Shown: positions 15,645 to 23,874 of the stretch, piece by piece
How the letters are laid out: every line of letters begins with the position of its first letter
How positions within the stretch are numbered: position 1 is the first letter of the stretch
Source: Cyanobacteria bacterium UBA2566
GTDB taxonomy: Bacteria; Cyanobacteriota; Cyanobacteriia; Cyanobacteriales; Desertifilaceae
Assembly (NCBI GenBank): GCA_002340255.1
Contig: DDLS01000152.1
Location: 1-41,269 of the forward strand
Direction: 5' to 3'
Length of the DNA: 41,269 nt
Notes under the pieces: generated by a model
The model's database searches: none
Told to the model about the DNA's origin: nothing
The model's input: the letters and a program-made list of their open reading frames with translations, nothing else
Position numbers and translations under genes: made by a program

Positions 15645-17591
15645 ATGACTCATATGAAACCAACCATTATTGAACAACCCTCCCAACCCCTACTCGTTCA
15701 AGCTCCCCTTGCCCAAATGGGATCGGCAGGTATGCTTTTAGCCGGTGGCTCCTTGGGATTTGTCTTCTTGTTAATCTTAGGAATTGTTGCTTATACCAGC
15801 GTTTACAAAATCACCCCTAACAACGAGGCTTTTGTGCGGACTGGGGGCGTTTTCATTAAACAAAAACGAGTCTTTCTCAACGGGGGCTGTATTGTCATTC
15901 CTGGCTTTCATGAAATTACCCGCGTTCCCTTACGAGAAATTTCCATTGATGTGGAGCGCACGGGTAATTTAGCGGTGCGGACTCAAGACTATTTAAGGGC
16001 GAATATGCGCGTCACCTTTTATGTGTGTGTTAGTGCCGATAAACAAGATGTCCTCACTGTGGCGGCTCGCCTATCTAAGGAGGGTAAAATTTCGGCAACT
16101 GATATTAAAGAAGCGCTGGAAAAACGGGCAGATGATGCCATTCGTGCCGCCGCTAAGAAGAAAAGTCTAGCTGAAATTGACTCGGATAAATTGGGATTTG
16201 CCGATGAAGTTTTAAACCTGATTCAGCAGGACTTAAAAAAAGTTGGCTTGACCCTGAATAATATTGCCATTTCTGAGATCGAAGAAAGCGACACCTATGA
16301 TGAAAATAACTTCTTCGATGCTCAGGGTGTGCGTCTGAGAACAGAAACGATTCAGAAATCGATTCAGCAAAAGCGGGAAGTAGAGCTGAAGACCAAAGTT
16401 CTGATTGAGCAACGGGAACTGGATGCAGAAAAACAATCCTTACGCATTGCGAAGGAAAAAGAAGAAGCGAATTTAGACCAAAAATTAGAAGTTGAATCGA
16501 TGACGGCTCAACGGGAGCGGGAAATTCAGGAATCGAAAGACCAAGAGTTGGCGAAAATTGAACGGAATAAATTGTTGCAAAATAAGTCTGTTGAAGAAGA
16601 AAAGATTCAGCAAGAGTTGGCGGTACAACAGAGTCAAATTGATGCCAATATTGCTTTGGAAGAGCGCAATAAACAGTTGAAGATTGCCCAAGCGCTGCAA
16701 AAACAAGAATCTGAAGTTGCCGAAATTAATCGTCAGCAAATGGTGGAATCGTCCCAGCTCAAAGCACAGATTGAAATTGCGGCAGCCGAACGGGAGTCTA
16801 AGATTGCCCAACAGGAAGCGGCGATCGCCATTGTGGAAAAAGAAAGGGAACGGTTAGCTGCCGATGCCGAACGCGCCCAAGCCGAAGCCGCCGTTATTAC
16901 CGCCCAAGAAATCGAACAAGCGGAACGGGAACAACGGTTAACGGCGATCGAAGCGGAAAAAGAAGCTCAGAAACAACGGATCTCCGAACAAAATGTAGTC
17001 GAAATCGACGTTTTCCGTCGTCGCAGGCAAGCCGAAATTGCCCGCCAAGCCGCAGAACTCGAAGCCGAATCGATCCGTACCCTAGCCCAAGCCAATCGGG
17101 ATAGAGCGTTAGCCGAAGCCCAAGGAGAACAAGCTCTCATTGAAGCCAAAAATGCCCTATCGGATGCCAAACTCTCCGCCCAACTGATCTCGGAAATCTG
17201 GCCGGCTCTAGCGCCCCATATTCCCGAAATTGTCAAAGGACTCACACCCCAACCCGGTATCTTGGGCGATACGCGCATCTATTCTTTCCCTGGAGCCAAT
17301 GGCAACAACGGCAACGGTATGGGCGATATCAACAAGCTCCTGATGTCCACCAGTGGCTTATCCTTAGTCAATGCCCTGATGGACGAAGGAAAATTGGGGG
17401 CACTGCTCCAACAAATTAGCCAAATGGTGCGTAACCCCAATCCCCCAGAAGCAGACAGCTCAAACGCCCAGCCTAAGCCGGAAGCATCCAGCCCAGCACC
17501 GGGTTCAGAAAAGCCCGCGAAGGCGATCTCCCCACCCAAGCGGCAACCCATGAAACCCCCGTCAGCTCCAGAAAATCCTACTGCCAGCTAA
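15645..17591 (+). CDS. YqiK-type flotillin (SPFH/PHB-domain protein)
   Basis: 648 aa. One membrane anchor lies near the N-terminus (about 28-50, LLAGGSLGFVFLLILGIVAY), then the SPFH/band-7 domain (about 52-220: KITPNNEAFVRTGG, GGCIVIPGFHEITRVPL). A very long Glu/Ala/Gln-rich coiled coil (about 220-540) mediates flotillin oligomerisation, and the C-terminal tail (about 600-648) is Pro/Ser-rich. Flotillins scaffold functional membrane microdomains. It forms a probable two-gene operon with the YqiJ-like gene and is followed by a hairpin terminator. An M4 start is possible; no strong SD is seen. Confidence 0.9.
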   Translation: MTHMKPTIIEQPSQPLLVQAPLAQMGSAGMLLAGGSLGFVFLLILGIVAYTSVYKITPNNEAFVRTGGVFIKQKRVFLNGGCIVIPGFHEITRVPLREISIDVERTGNLAVRTQDYLRANMRVTFYVCVSADKQDVLTVAARLSKEGKISATDIKEALEKRADDAIRAAAKKKSLAEIDSDKLGFADEVLNLIQQDLKKVGLTLNNIAISEIEESDTYDENNFFDAQGVRLRTETIQKSIQQKREVELKTKVLIEQRELDAEKQSLRIAKEKEEANLDQKLEVESMTAQREREIQESKDQELAKIERNKLLQNKSVEEEKIQQELAVQQSQIDANIALEERNKQLKIAQALQKQESEVAEINRQQMVESSQLKAQIEIAAAERESKIAQQEAAIAIVEKERERLAADAERAQAEAAVITAQEIEQAEREQRLTAIEAEKEAQKQRISEQNVVEIDVFRRRRQAEIARQAAELEAESIRTLAQANRDRALAEAQGEQALIEAKNALSDAKLSAQLISEIWPALAPHIPEIVKGLTPQPGILGDTRIYSFPGANGNNGNGMGDINKLLMSTSGLSLVNALMDEGKLGALLQQISQMVRNPNPPEADSSNAQPKPEASSPAPGSEKPAKAISPPKRQPMKPPSAPENPTAS

Positions 17592-17598
17592 ACCCTAC

Positions 17599-17621
17599 TC
17601 AGGGCAGCTCATCTGCCCTGA
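17599..17621 (+). terminator. hairpin terminator after the flotillin gene
   Basis: Perfect 9-bp stem TCAGGGCAG/CTGCCCTGA with loop CTCAT, starting 8 bp after the flotillin stop and followed by a weak T-run (TTT). It fits an intrinsic terminator for the YqiJ-YqiK pair. Confidence 0.65.
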
Positions 17622-17630
17622 TTTACCCCA

Positions 17631-17739
17631 CCCCTTTTTTCACTGACTCCCCACAATTAAAAATTAAGCATCCATAAAATCATCCCATTCTCCGCGTCCC
17701 CGCATCCCCGCATCCCCCCTTTTTTCACTGACTCCCCAC
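17631..17739. repeat. 24-bp direct repeat and C-rich tandem repeats in the flotillin-guaB3 spacer
   Basis: The same 24-bp string (CCCC, six T, then CACTGACTCCCCAC) occurs at 17631-17654 and 17716-17739. Between them lies a CCCCGCAT octamer repeated twice (about 17697-17713). It resembles the short tandem repeats common in cyanobacterial spacers. No coding potential. Confidence 0.7.
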
Positions 17740-17802
17740 TCCCTATTTTCAAGTGAATTTGATAGGCTAATTAAATCTATTTTGGGAAACGCAAGAGAGA
17801 CA

Positions 17803-18966
17803 GTGGATATTCAAATTGGACGGGGAAAAACAGCCCGCAGAGCTTACGGAATCGATGAAATCGCCCTAGTACCCGGTCTTCGGACGCTCGATCCGACTTT
17901 GGCCAATACAACCCTAACCTTGGGTGGGATAGAACGGGAAATTCCCATTATTGCCAGCGCCATGGATGGGGTTGTAGATGTAAAAATGGCTGTAGCCTTA
18001 TCTGAGTTAGGCGCAATGGGAGTCCTAAACTTAGAAGGAATTAATACTCGCTACGACAATCCGAACCCCATCTTAGACAAAATTGCCTCAGTGGGAAAAG
18101 ACGAATTTGTATCCTTGATGCAACAACTGTATGCCCAACCCATCGATCCAGAACTGATTACCAAACGGGTCAAAGAAATTAAGGATCAAGGGGGCATCGC
18201 GGCAGTGAGTGCCACTCCAGTGGGGGCAATTAAATACGGTCAGGTGGCAGCCGAAGCAGGGGCAGACCTGTTCTTTGTCCAAGCAACCGTCGTCTCCACC
18301 GATCACCTCTCCCCGGAGTCCGTCGCACCTTTAGACTTGGCACAATTCTGCGAACAGATGCCCATTCCAGTCATGTTAGGTAACTGTGTGACCTATGATG
18401 TGACCTTGAAGTTAATGAGAGCGGGGGCTGCTGGCGTTTTAGTAGGCATTGGGCCAGGAGCTGCCTGTACATCGCGGGGTGTTTTAGGGGTGGGCGTTCC
18501 CCAACCGACGGCGATCGCCGACTGTGCCGCTGCACGGGATGCCTATTACCAAGAAACTGGTAACTATATCCCCGTAATTGCCGATGGCGGCATCATCACC
18601 GGAGGCGACATTTGTAAATGTTTAGCCTGTGGTGCAGATGGAGTCATGATCGGCTCTCCCTTAGCCAGAGCAAAAGAAGCTCCCGGTCGAGGCTATCACT
18701 GGGGGATGGCTACCCCCAGCCCTGTATTGCCCAGAGGTACCAGGATTCGGGTTGGCTCTACCGGAACCCTAGAACAAATCCTGCGAGGCCCAGCTCAGTT
18801 AGATGACGGAACCCACAACCTACTCGGTGCCATGAAAACCAGCATGGGAACCCTAGGCGCTCAGACCATTCGTGAAATGCAGCAAGTCGAAGTTGTGATC
18901 GCCCCCTCCTTACTGACTGAAGGCAAAGTTTATCAGAAAGCCCAACAACTGGGGATGGGCAAATAG
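17803..18966 (+). CDS. guaB3: GuaB3-type IMP dehydrogenase (no CBS domains)
   Basis: 387 aa from the GTG at 17803 (VDIQIGRGKTARRAYG). A TTG seven codons upstream is open but unlikely; the GTG start gives the usual family N-terminus. The TIM barrel carries the catalytic Cys222 in GPGAACTSRGVLG, the phosphate loop DGGIITGGD and GADGVMIGSPLA. The Bateman (CBS) module normally inserted near residue 90-110 is missing, which marks the GuaB3 lineage kept in cyanobacteria. The family is thought to oxidise IMP to XMP for guanine nucleotide synthesis; a GMP-reductase-like role has been the older alternative. The Yfr1 RNA gene lies directly downstream. Confidence 0.9.
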   Translation: MDIQIGRGKTARRAYGIDEIALVPGLRTLDPTLANTTLTLGGIEREIPIIASAMDGVVDVKMAVALSELGAMGVLNLEGINTRYDNPNPILDKIASVGKDEFVSLMQQLYAQPIDPELITKRVKEIKDQGGIAAVSATPVGAIKYGQVAAEAGADLFFVQATVVSTDHLSPESVAPLDLAQFCEQMPIPVMLGNCVTYDVTLKLMRAGAAGVLVGIGPGAACTSRGVLGVGVPQPTAIADCAAARDAYYQETGNYIPVIADGGIITGGDICKCLACGADGVMIGSPLARAKEAPGRGYHWGMATPSPVLPRGTRIRVGSTGTLEQILRGPAQLDDGTHNLLGAMKTSMGTLGAQTIREMQQVEVVIAPSLLTEGKVYQKAQQLGMGK

Positions 18967-19023
18967 CTCCGGTTTTCCTCAACGAAAGAAATCTGAGAAC
19001 GATTCCTACAATTTGTACAGAAT

Positions 19024-19054
19024 TTGGGGAAAAGTCAAATCTGTTGTTTACAAT
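19024..19054 (+). promoter_or_regulatory. promoter of the Yfr1 RNA
   Basis: TACAAT at 19049-19054 is a good -10 box 8-9 nt before the first RNA stem; TTGGGG at 19024-19029 is a possible -35 box with 19-bp spacing. The placement predicts transcription starting near 19061-19063. Confidence 0.6.
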
Positions 19055-19060
19055 AGGGTA

Positions 19061-19136
19061 TAGCGGAGACGCATGATGTTTCCGTTCACTCCTCACACCA
19101 CACTCCGCCTGAACAGTTTGTTCAGGCGGTTTCTTA
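19061..19136 (+). ncRNA. yfr1: Yfr1 small regulatory RNA
   Basis: About 70 nt with the full Yfr1 layout. The 5' stem is GCGGAGAC (19063-19070) with GTTTCCGT (19078-19085). The unpaired conserved core ACTCCTCACACCAC is at 19088-19101. The 3' terminator stem CCGCCTGAAC/GTTCAGGCGG (19105-19114 with 19120-19129) is followed by a T-rich run. The core motif acts by antisense pairing to mRNAs; in Prochlorococcus it targets outer-membrane porin messages. The position downstream of guaB3 and upstream of trxA is the conserved cyanobacterial location. Very small RNA; boundaries are estimated from structure and the -10 box. Confidence 0.93.
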
Positions 19137-19253
19137 TTTAAACGGATCGATCTATTACAAGCCTTTGATCATTGCTCTAGGATGAACGCTAGGAGGTGGT
19201 TTTAAGCAGCCGGTTATTCTGGCGCTAAATTGTGTTAATATTTCAGAAAGCTA

Positions 19254-19544
19254 GAGTGCGGTACACCTAGACACCTTTAAGAGTTTAGGTAGACAGCGTA
19301 AGGAATAGACCTCTAAACCGGAATATTCCTTAATCACCTCTGACGATGGGGTCGTCTATGTAGACTCGCCAGCGGCTTGCCGAAGGCTAGACTTAAATGT
19401 GGAAAGGCTAATCAAAGACCGTAAACTGGCTACATCTATTAGTGATGCATGTGGATTGACTACCCTGAAGAACAGGGAAATTTACACTTTCCACTTCGCA
19501 GGCATCAACAGGAGATCCCCCATTCTTAGTGGGTGGGAGAAACC
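19254..19544 (+). ncRNA. highly structured region resembling a HEARO/omega RNA (IscB-associated) without its ORF
   Basis: About 290 nt between Yfr1 and trxA with a series of perfect helices: TAAGGAATA/TATTCCTTA (19299-19307 with 19324-19332), GACGA/TCGTC (19342-19346 with 19352-19356), the long-range closing pair GTGGAAAG/CTTTCCAC (19399-19406 with 19487-19494), CCCTG/CAGGG (19463-19467 with 19473-19477), and a TCCC-CCA/TGG-GGGA stem (19516-19538) leading to the end GTGGGAGAAACC. The beginning GTGCGGTACACC, the CCCTG hairpin followed by GGGAAAT, and the GAGAAACC end recall cyanobacterial HEARO RNAs, which sit just upstream of iscB genes. No iscB ORF follows; the next gene is trxA. The identification is from memory of the motif. 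An unrelated structured trxA leader is the alternative. Confidence 0.45.
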
Positions 19545-19670
19545 TTGCCAGCTAATGGAAGTTCCTTAAATCAATAATTCCCTTGTTCTGTCTGCCAACA
19601 GGTAGGCTTTAGACCAGGGAGTGCCAAGATAAAATTCCTGATGTGCAATGTAGGATAAGGATTACCCCTA

Positions 19671-20048
19671 ATGACAGCAGCAGCACCCGTTACAGATACC
19701 AGTTTTGACAAGGAAGTGCTTCAAAGCCAAGTTCCAGTTTTAGTTGATTTTTGGGCCCCCTGGTGCGGCCCCTGCCGCATGGTTGCACCTGTGGTGGAAG
19801 AAGTAGCCGAACAATTTGATGGACAAGTCAAAGTGGTGAAAGTCAATACGGATGAGAATCCGAGTGTGGCGAGTAAGTATGGTATTCGCAGTATCCCCAC
19901 TCTGATGATCTTCAAAGATGGCCAGCGTGTCGATATGGTGGTTGGTGCGGTCCCTAAAACCACTTTGATTACAACGTTGGAAAAACATCTAGGGAAAATT
20001 GGTGATTCAAATAGCAGTGAGAGTGCCCCTGAAAGTGAGCAAGAGTAA
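19671..20048 (+). CDS. trxA: thioredoxin (m-type TrxA)
   Basis: 125 aa. Active site WCGPC (31-35) in VDFWAPWCGPCRMVAP, and the cis-proline loop SIPTLM (Pro76). It is the general dithiol-disulfide reductant of the cytosol, fed by ferredoxin- or NADPH-thioredoxin reductase, and in cyanobacteria the essential m-type form. The C-terminus carries an acidic Ser/Glu tail of about 15 residues beyond the usual fold. AAGGA at about 19657 is the ribosome binding site. It lies downstream of Yfr1 and of the structured region at 19254-19544, so its promoter or leader may include that RNA. Confidence 0.96.
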   Translation: MTAAAPVTDTSFDKEVLQSQVPVLVDFWAPWCGPCRMVAPVVEEVAEQFDGQVKVVKVNTDENPSVASKYGIRSIPTLMIFKDGQRVDMVVGAVPKTTLITTLEKHLGKIGDSNSSESAPESEQE

Positions 20049-20053
20049 GAACT

Positions 20054-20096
20054 AAGCCCAATACATAGTGGGTGAAATTCGGCAAATGGGCTTTTC
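20054..20096 (+). terminator. possible terminator after trxA
   Basis: AAGCCCA (20054-20060) pairs with TGGGCTT (20087-20093), followed by TTC. The loop is 26 nt. An alternative shorter CCCA/TGGG pairing within it also exists. Confidence 0.45.
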
Positions 20097-20286
20097 TGAG
20101 GTGGTATATATTGCTAAGTGGAAATCCCCTACGCTGATGTAAAGATTTTCTCAGCTCTAAATCCATCTATAGGGTCACCACAAATGAGACCCAACAGATA
20201 CAACAAAAATTTTGATTAGGTTTCTCAAATGAGAAGCCTAACTTTCTTATGATTACTCCTGTTTACTCACAAAGTGTAAATTTCGG

Positions 20287-21348
20287 ATGACTTTATCCTC
20301 CTCAGATGCTCGCGCTACACTAAAAGCGGATTTATTAGAACTTGTGGCTCAATTGCCGCATTTAGAACATGGTAAATGGATAGAACAAGCTCTGATTAGT
20401 ATCTTAGCTGTTGCAGGGGAAGAGATTGATCGCTTAGACTGGAAGATTTTAACTGCTTCTCTACAGGATATGGAAAGAGCATTTCAAATCTTCTCTACCT
20501 ATCGCCACGTGCGTAAGATTAGTATTTTTGGCTCTGCTCGTTTACCTGCTCATGCCCCAGAATACCAGATTGCCCTAGAGTTTGCGGGGAAAGTTGCCCA
20601 ACAGGGCTTTATGGTGATGACTGGAGGTGGGGGTGGAATTATGCAAGCAGGGAATGAAGGTGCCGGTTTAGAACACTCGTTTGGACTTAATATTCAGCTT
20701 CCTTTTGAACAGGGGTCTAATCCTTTTGTAACTGAAGATAAACTGATTGAGTTTAAGTATTTCTTTACCCGTAAGCTATTCTTCTTGCGAGAAACAGATG
20801 CAGTAGCCTTGTTTCCTGGAGGATTCGGGACACAAGATGAGGCGTTTGAGTGTTTAACCCTCTGCCAAACTGGCAAATCAGGGCCGATGCCTTTAGTATT
20901 ATTGGATAAGCCAGGAGGTCAGTATTGGTACGGATGGGAGAAATATCTGAGAGATCACCTCTTAAGCCAACGTTTGATTAATGGGGAAGATTTGAGTCTG
21001 TATACGATTACAGATAAGGTAGATGTGGCGTGTCAGGCGATCGCCCAATTTTATCGCATTTATCATTCGAGTCGCTATGTGCGCGAGCAATTCGTGATTC
21101 GCCTGAATACAGAACTTTCAGATACAGAGGTAGAGCAGCTCAATCAAGAGTTTAGTGATATTTTAGTGAGCGGTCAAATCAAAAAAACCAAAGCCTTACC
21201 GGAAGAGCGTCTCAATGATGTTCATCACCTGCCCCGATTAGTCTTACACTTTAATCAACGGGATCATGGACGGCTTTATCAAATGATTAACCGGATGAAC
21301 CAAATGGGTCAACCCTCTGAGGAGGAGAATCATCCAGAACGGAAGTGA
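20287..21348 (+). CDS. LOG-family (TIGR00730-type) Rossmann-fold protein
   Basis: 353 aa. The lysine-decarboxylase-like LOG fold spans about 70-270: FGSAR (81-85), GGGGGIMQAGNEGA (113-126), Arg162 in FTRKLFFLRETDA and the signature PGGFGTQDE (177-185). LOG proteins are usually phosphoribohydrolases that release free bases from nucleoside monophosphates. This one is longer than plain LOG enzymes, with an added N-terminal helical part (1-70) and a C-terminal segment (about 270-353), as in the larger cyanobacterial version. The true substrate cannot be read from sequence. It is in the same direction as trxA, 238 bp downstream. Confidence 0.85.
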   Translation: MTLSSSDARATLKADLLELVAQLPHLEHGKWIEQALISILAVAGEEIDRLDWKILTASLQDMERAFQIFSTYRHVRKISIFGSARLPAHAPEYQIALEFAGKVAQQGFMVMTGGGGGIMQAGNEGAGLEHSFGLNIQLPFEQGSNPFVTEDKLIEFKYFFTRKLFFLRETDAVALFPGGFGTQDEAFECLTLCQTGKSGPMPLVLLDKPGGQYWYGWEKYLRDHLLSQRLINGEDLSLYTITDKVDVACQAIAQFYRIYHSSRYVREQFVIRLNTELSDTEVEQLNQEFSDILVSGQIKKTKALPEERLNDVHHLPRLVLHFNQRDHGRLYQMINRMNQMGQPSEEENHPERK

Positions 21349-21414
21349 TGGGGAATAGAGTGCCTTCCCATGAAAAGCCGGAAGAATGGGCATTATAGCG
21401 TGAAAAATGGTTTT

Positions 21415-21459
21415 CCTATTCCCTATTACCTATTCCCTATTACCGCGCGAAGCGCTGTA
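21415..21459. repeat. CCTATT heptamer repeats followed by an AGCGCT palindromic motif
   Basis: Four imperfect heptamers of the CCTATTc/a type (21415-21444) run into GCGCGAAGCGCTGTA (21445-21459). The same ACAGCGCTT(T/C)GCG motif recurs at 25806 and 41217, in both orientations. Spacer repeat between the LOG gene and the GAF gene. Confidence 0.6.
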
Positions 21460-21477
21460 TCATCCCTGCGCGAACGG

Positions 21478-23685
21478 CTATAAAACTTGCACCCTAGCAT
21501 AGCGTAGTCCATCCACCCCTTGTAGGGGAGCGACGGAACCAGATAGGATTTCTGGAGCAATCCAGCCTTCTCGCTGGAGATAATCGAGATAATGCTCGTA
21601 TTCTTTCCACTCATCATCGGTAGAATAGACAAGGGTGAGCATTCCAGGGGCGGTAATGCGATCGCCAGTTTCTAAATCGACTCCCTTATCAATCCGTTTT
21701 TTCACGATTTCGTAGCGAGTATCTCGACTCCCTTGCACGTCAAAGATTTTTTCTGTATTTTCATCATGACAAATATCAATCGTCACATCTTGCACTAACA
21801 CCAGATGGGTAAGCTGTAAGGAAATTTTATCCACTTCATGCAGTTTGATCCCCGTGCGCGCCGCATCACACAGGGCGCAAAGTTGCTCGTAGCGCAAACT
21901 GTGCAAATGAAATGCCGTAAAGCTATGATGAATCGATTTCCCCACATAAATCATATGATCGATACCATCGGTAGATTCGAGATCGCAATAGTGAGGAATA
22001 ATTGCTTGCATTCGCTTTTGCCAACATTCCCACGTCTGTAGTAAATTCTCGTTAATCCGATCGATCGTCCGATCGTAGGCTCTACGGGCAGTATCTACTG
22101 AATGGCGATCGTTATTGGCACATGTACGATACCAATCTATCGCTTTTTGTGCTGGTTCTCCACATTGATAAAAGTAATCAAAATAAATCTCAAAATACTC
22201 TTGAAGATACTGAATTGCCGTCACCTCTGAATCAACCGTTACCTTTTCTTCAATACGCTTTTTGTACGCCTCTAAGTCAATTTTAATTTGCTGAATCAAT
22301 CGATTTTTTTGACCATCTTCCACTGCCTCTAAGATTGCCAATCCCAATTCAAATTGTTGAATTAAATCCGCTTGAATTGCCCGATTCCGCTCGTTAGAAG
22401 AACCGCGAATATCAGAAATGCCAAAGAGGGGATAAACCTTTTCACAGACGATGGGTGCGGCTTCAAAACCCCAACTGCGTCGTTCTGCTTCCTGGGTAAA
22501 GCGCCAAGCGACTGCTGGATGGATGGGATTTAGCTGATTGTGGTTCGTTTGCCGCATGGCGCAAGCAAAAGCAGGGATAAGTTCTCTGGCATAATGGCAA
22601 TCTTGAGCTGTAAAATTATGGGGGCGATCGCTAACTAACCCAATCAGTCTTAGCATTTCTGGATGATTTCCCTGTTGCTCATAATCCCATCGCAGAGGAA
22701 TCAGTAACACAGAGCGTACTCCCTCCTCCCATAAGGTACGCTCGCACTGCTTATCGCTTTGAGGATTGATTTCTCCCACTCGCAACACTTGATTTTGTTC
22801 CAGAGCCGTTATGAAATAAGGACTATCTAGCTCCTCCCTAGCAAATACATGGCTCTCTAGCGTTCCACAGGCTTTCCCCACTAAAAGGCGCACTTGATTC
22901 ATATCCACATTTAAAATCATCAAATAGCTGGCACGGAATAGCTGCTGTAACTGGTAATTAATCAGTTGCAGTTTATTACCTTCTAAAAGAGAATCCGGAC
23001 TGGTTAAGAGTTTAATTAGCCGTTGCTTTTGTTCTGTTTGAGTCACTTCAATCCCTTCCAGGATCAGCTCTCCCGTGACGGTATAATTTTCTAGCCATTG
23101 CAAATCATCAAAAAGATTGTCCCCCATCGGTTGCCGGCTAAATACAGTCCATTCGTCCAGTTTCGGATGAACTCCACTAATTTTAAGTCCTTCAGAATTG
23201 AACCACAGTTGTAACCAACCCGGAGCTTGGGAAGGGCGGTTAAATTGAACGACGATAGGAGTATTAACGATCTGCTCCAGCTCTCGAATGTGATAGTTAA
23301 GGCGATCGAGTTCTTCCTTCTTGCTGGGGGTGCTTTGCAGTTGTGTGAGTAACTGGAACAGCAATAAAACCAGCAAATGACAAGAATAATAGTGTTGTAG
23401 GGTGGAATATCCCGAAGCTGGTAAAAAATTGAAAAAGGGGCGATCGTAATATTCTGTGGGGGGTTCTGAGGTATTGAAGCCAAAACCCTGGGCAAATCCA
23501 GAGTTAAATCCAGCTAATGTCCAATTCTCTAAATGGGCAGATTGATGCCCGCTGCATCGTAGCAAGGCTAACATTACCCGCTTAGAGAGGGTTTCATGGG
23601 GAGATAAATGATTGTCGAAGACAACCGAAAATGGCGAATCTTGGAAAGGTTGATCCACTGAAGTCATATGGGTAAATTCCTGCAT
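21478..23685 (-). CDS. large GAF-domain protein with a conserved uncharacterised C-terminal region
   Basis: 735 aa, no signal peptide and no kinase or cyclase motifs. The N-terminal 200 residues are of unknown type. A GAF-like domain lies near 240-390 (FRASYLMILNVDMNQV through VRSVLLIPLRWD and RLIGLVSDRPHNFTAQD). The C-terminal half (about 415-735) begins with YPLFGISDIRGSSNERNRAIQADL, continues through a long helical region and ends with a compact beta-rich part. I recall similar proteins in Bacteroidetes annotated only as GAF proteins. Function unknown; a cytosolic ligand or redox sensor is plausible. Start is ATG 23685 or M7 (MTSVDQ); the latter has AGGA upstream. Confidence 0.7.
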   Translation of the reverse strand: MQEFTHMTSVDQPFQDSPFSVVFDNHLSPHETLSKRVMLALLRCSGHQSAHLENWTLAGFNSGFAQGFGFNTSEPPTEYYDRPFFNFLPASGYSTLQHYYSCHLLVLLLFQLLTQLQSTPSKKEELDRLNYHIRELEQIVNTPIVVQFNRPSQAPGWLQLWFNSEGLKISGVHPKLDEWTVFSRQPMGDNLFDDLQWLENYTVTGELILEGIEVTQTEQKQRLIKLLTSPDSLLEGNKLQLINYQLQQLFRASYLMILNVDMNQVRLLVGKACGTLESHVFAREELDSPYFITALEQNQVLRVGEINPQSDKQCERTLWEEGVRSVLLIPLRWDYEQQGNHPEMLRLIGLVSDRPHNFTAQDCHYARELIPAFACAMRQTNHNQLNPIHPAVAWRFTQEAERRSWGFEAAPIVCEKVYPLFGISDIRGSSNERNRAIQADLIQQFELGLAILEAVEDGQKNRLIQQIKIDLEAYKKRIEEKVTVDSEVTAIQYLQEYFEIYFDYFYQCGEPAQKAIDWYRTCANNDRHSVDTARRAYDRTIDRINENLLQTWECWQKRMQAIIPHYCDLESTDGIDHMIYVGKSIHHSFTAFHLHSLRYEQLCALCDAARTGIKLHEVDKISLQLTHLVLVQDVTIDICHDENTEKIFDVQGSRDTRYEIVKKRIDKGVDLETGDRITAPGMLTLVYSTDDEWKEYEHYLDYLQREGWIAPEILSGSVAPLQGVDGLRYARVQVL

Positions 23686-23874
23686 CTGTTTATCGCACCC
23701 TCAATTCAATCCTAATCTTTACCCGGATTAACGATTTTAATCTGGTATTACGATTTAGGCGAATTTATTCTGCTATTCCTATAGCCCTGTTATGAGTTTA
23801 ACTGCTGATCGGTGAATAGTGGAGAGTTGATATTGATTTCAGGCTTAAATCTTATGGGGATTTCTTCAAAATCT

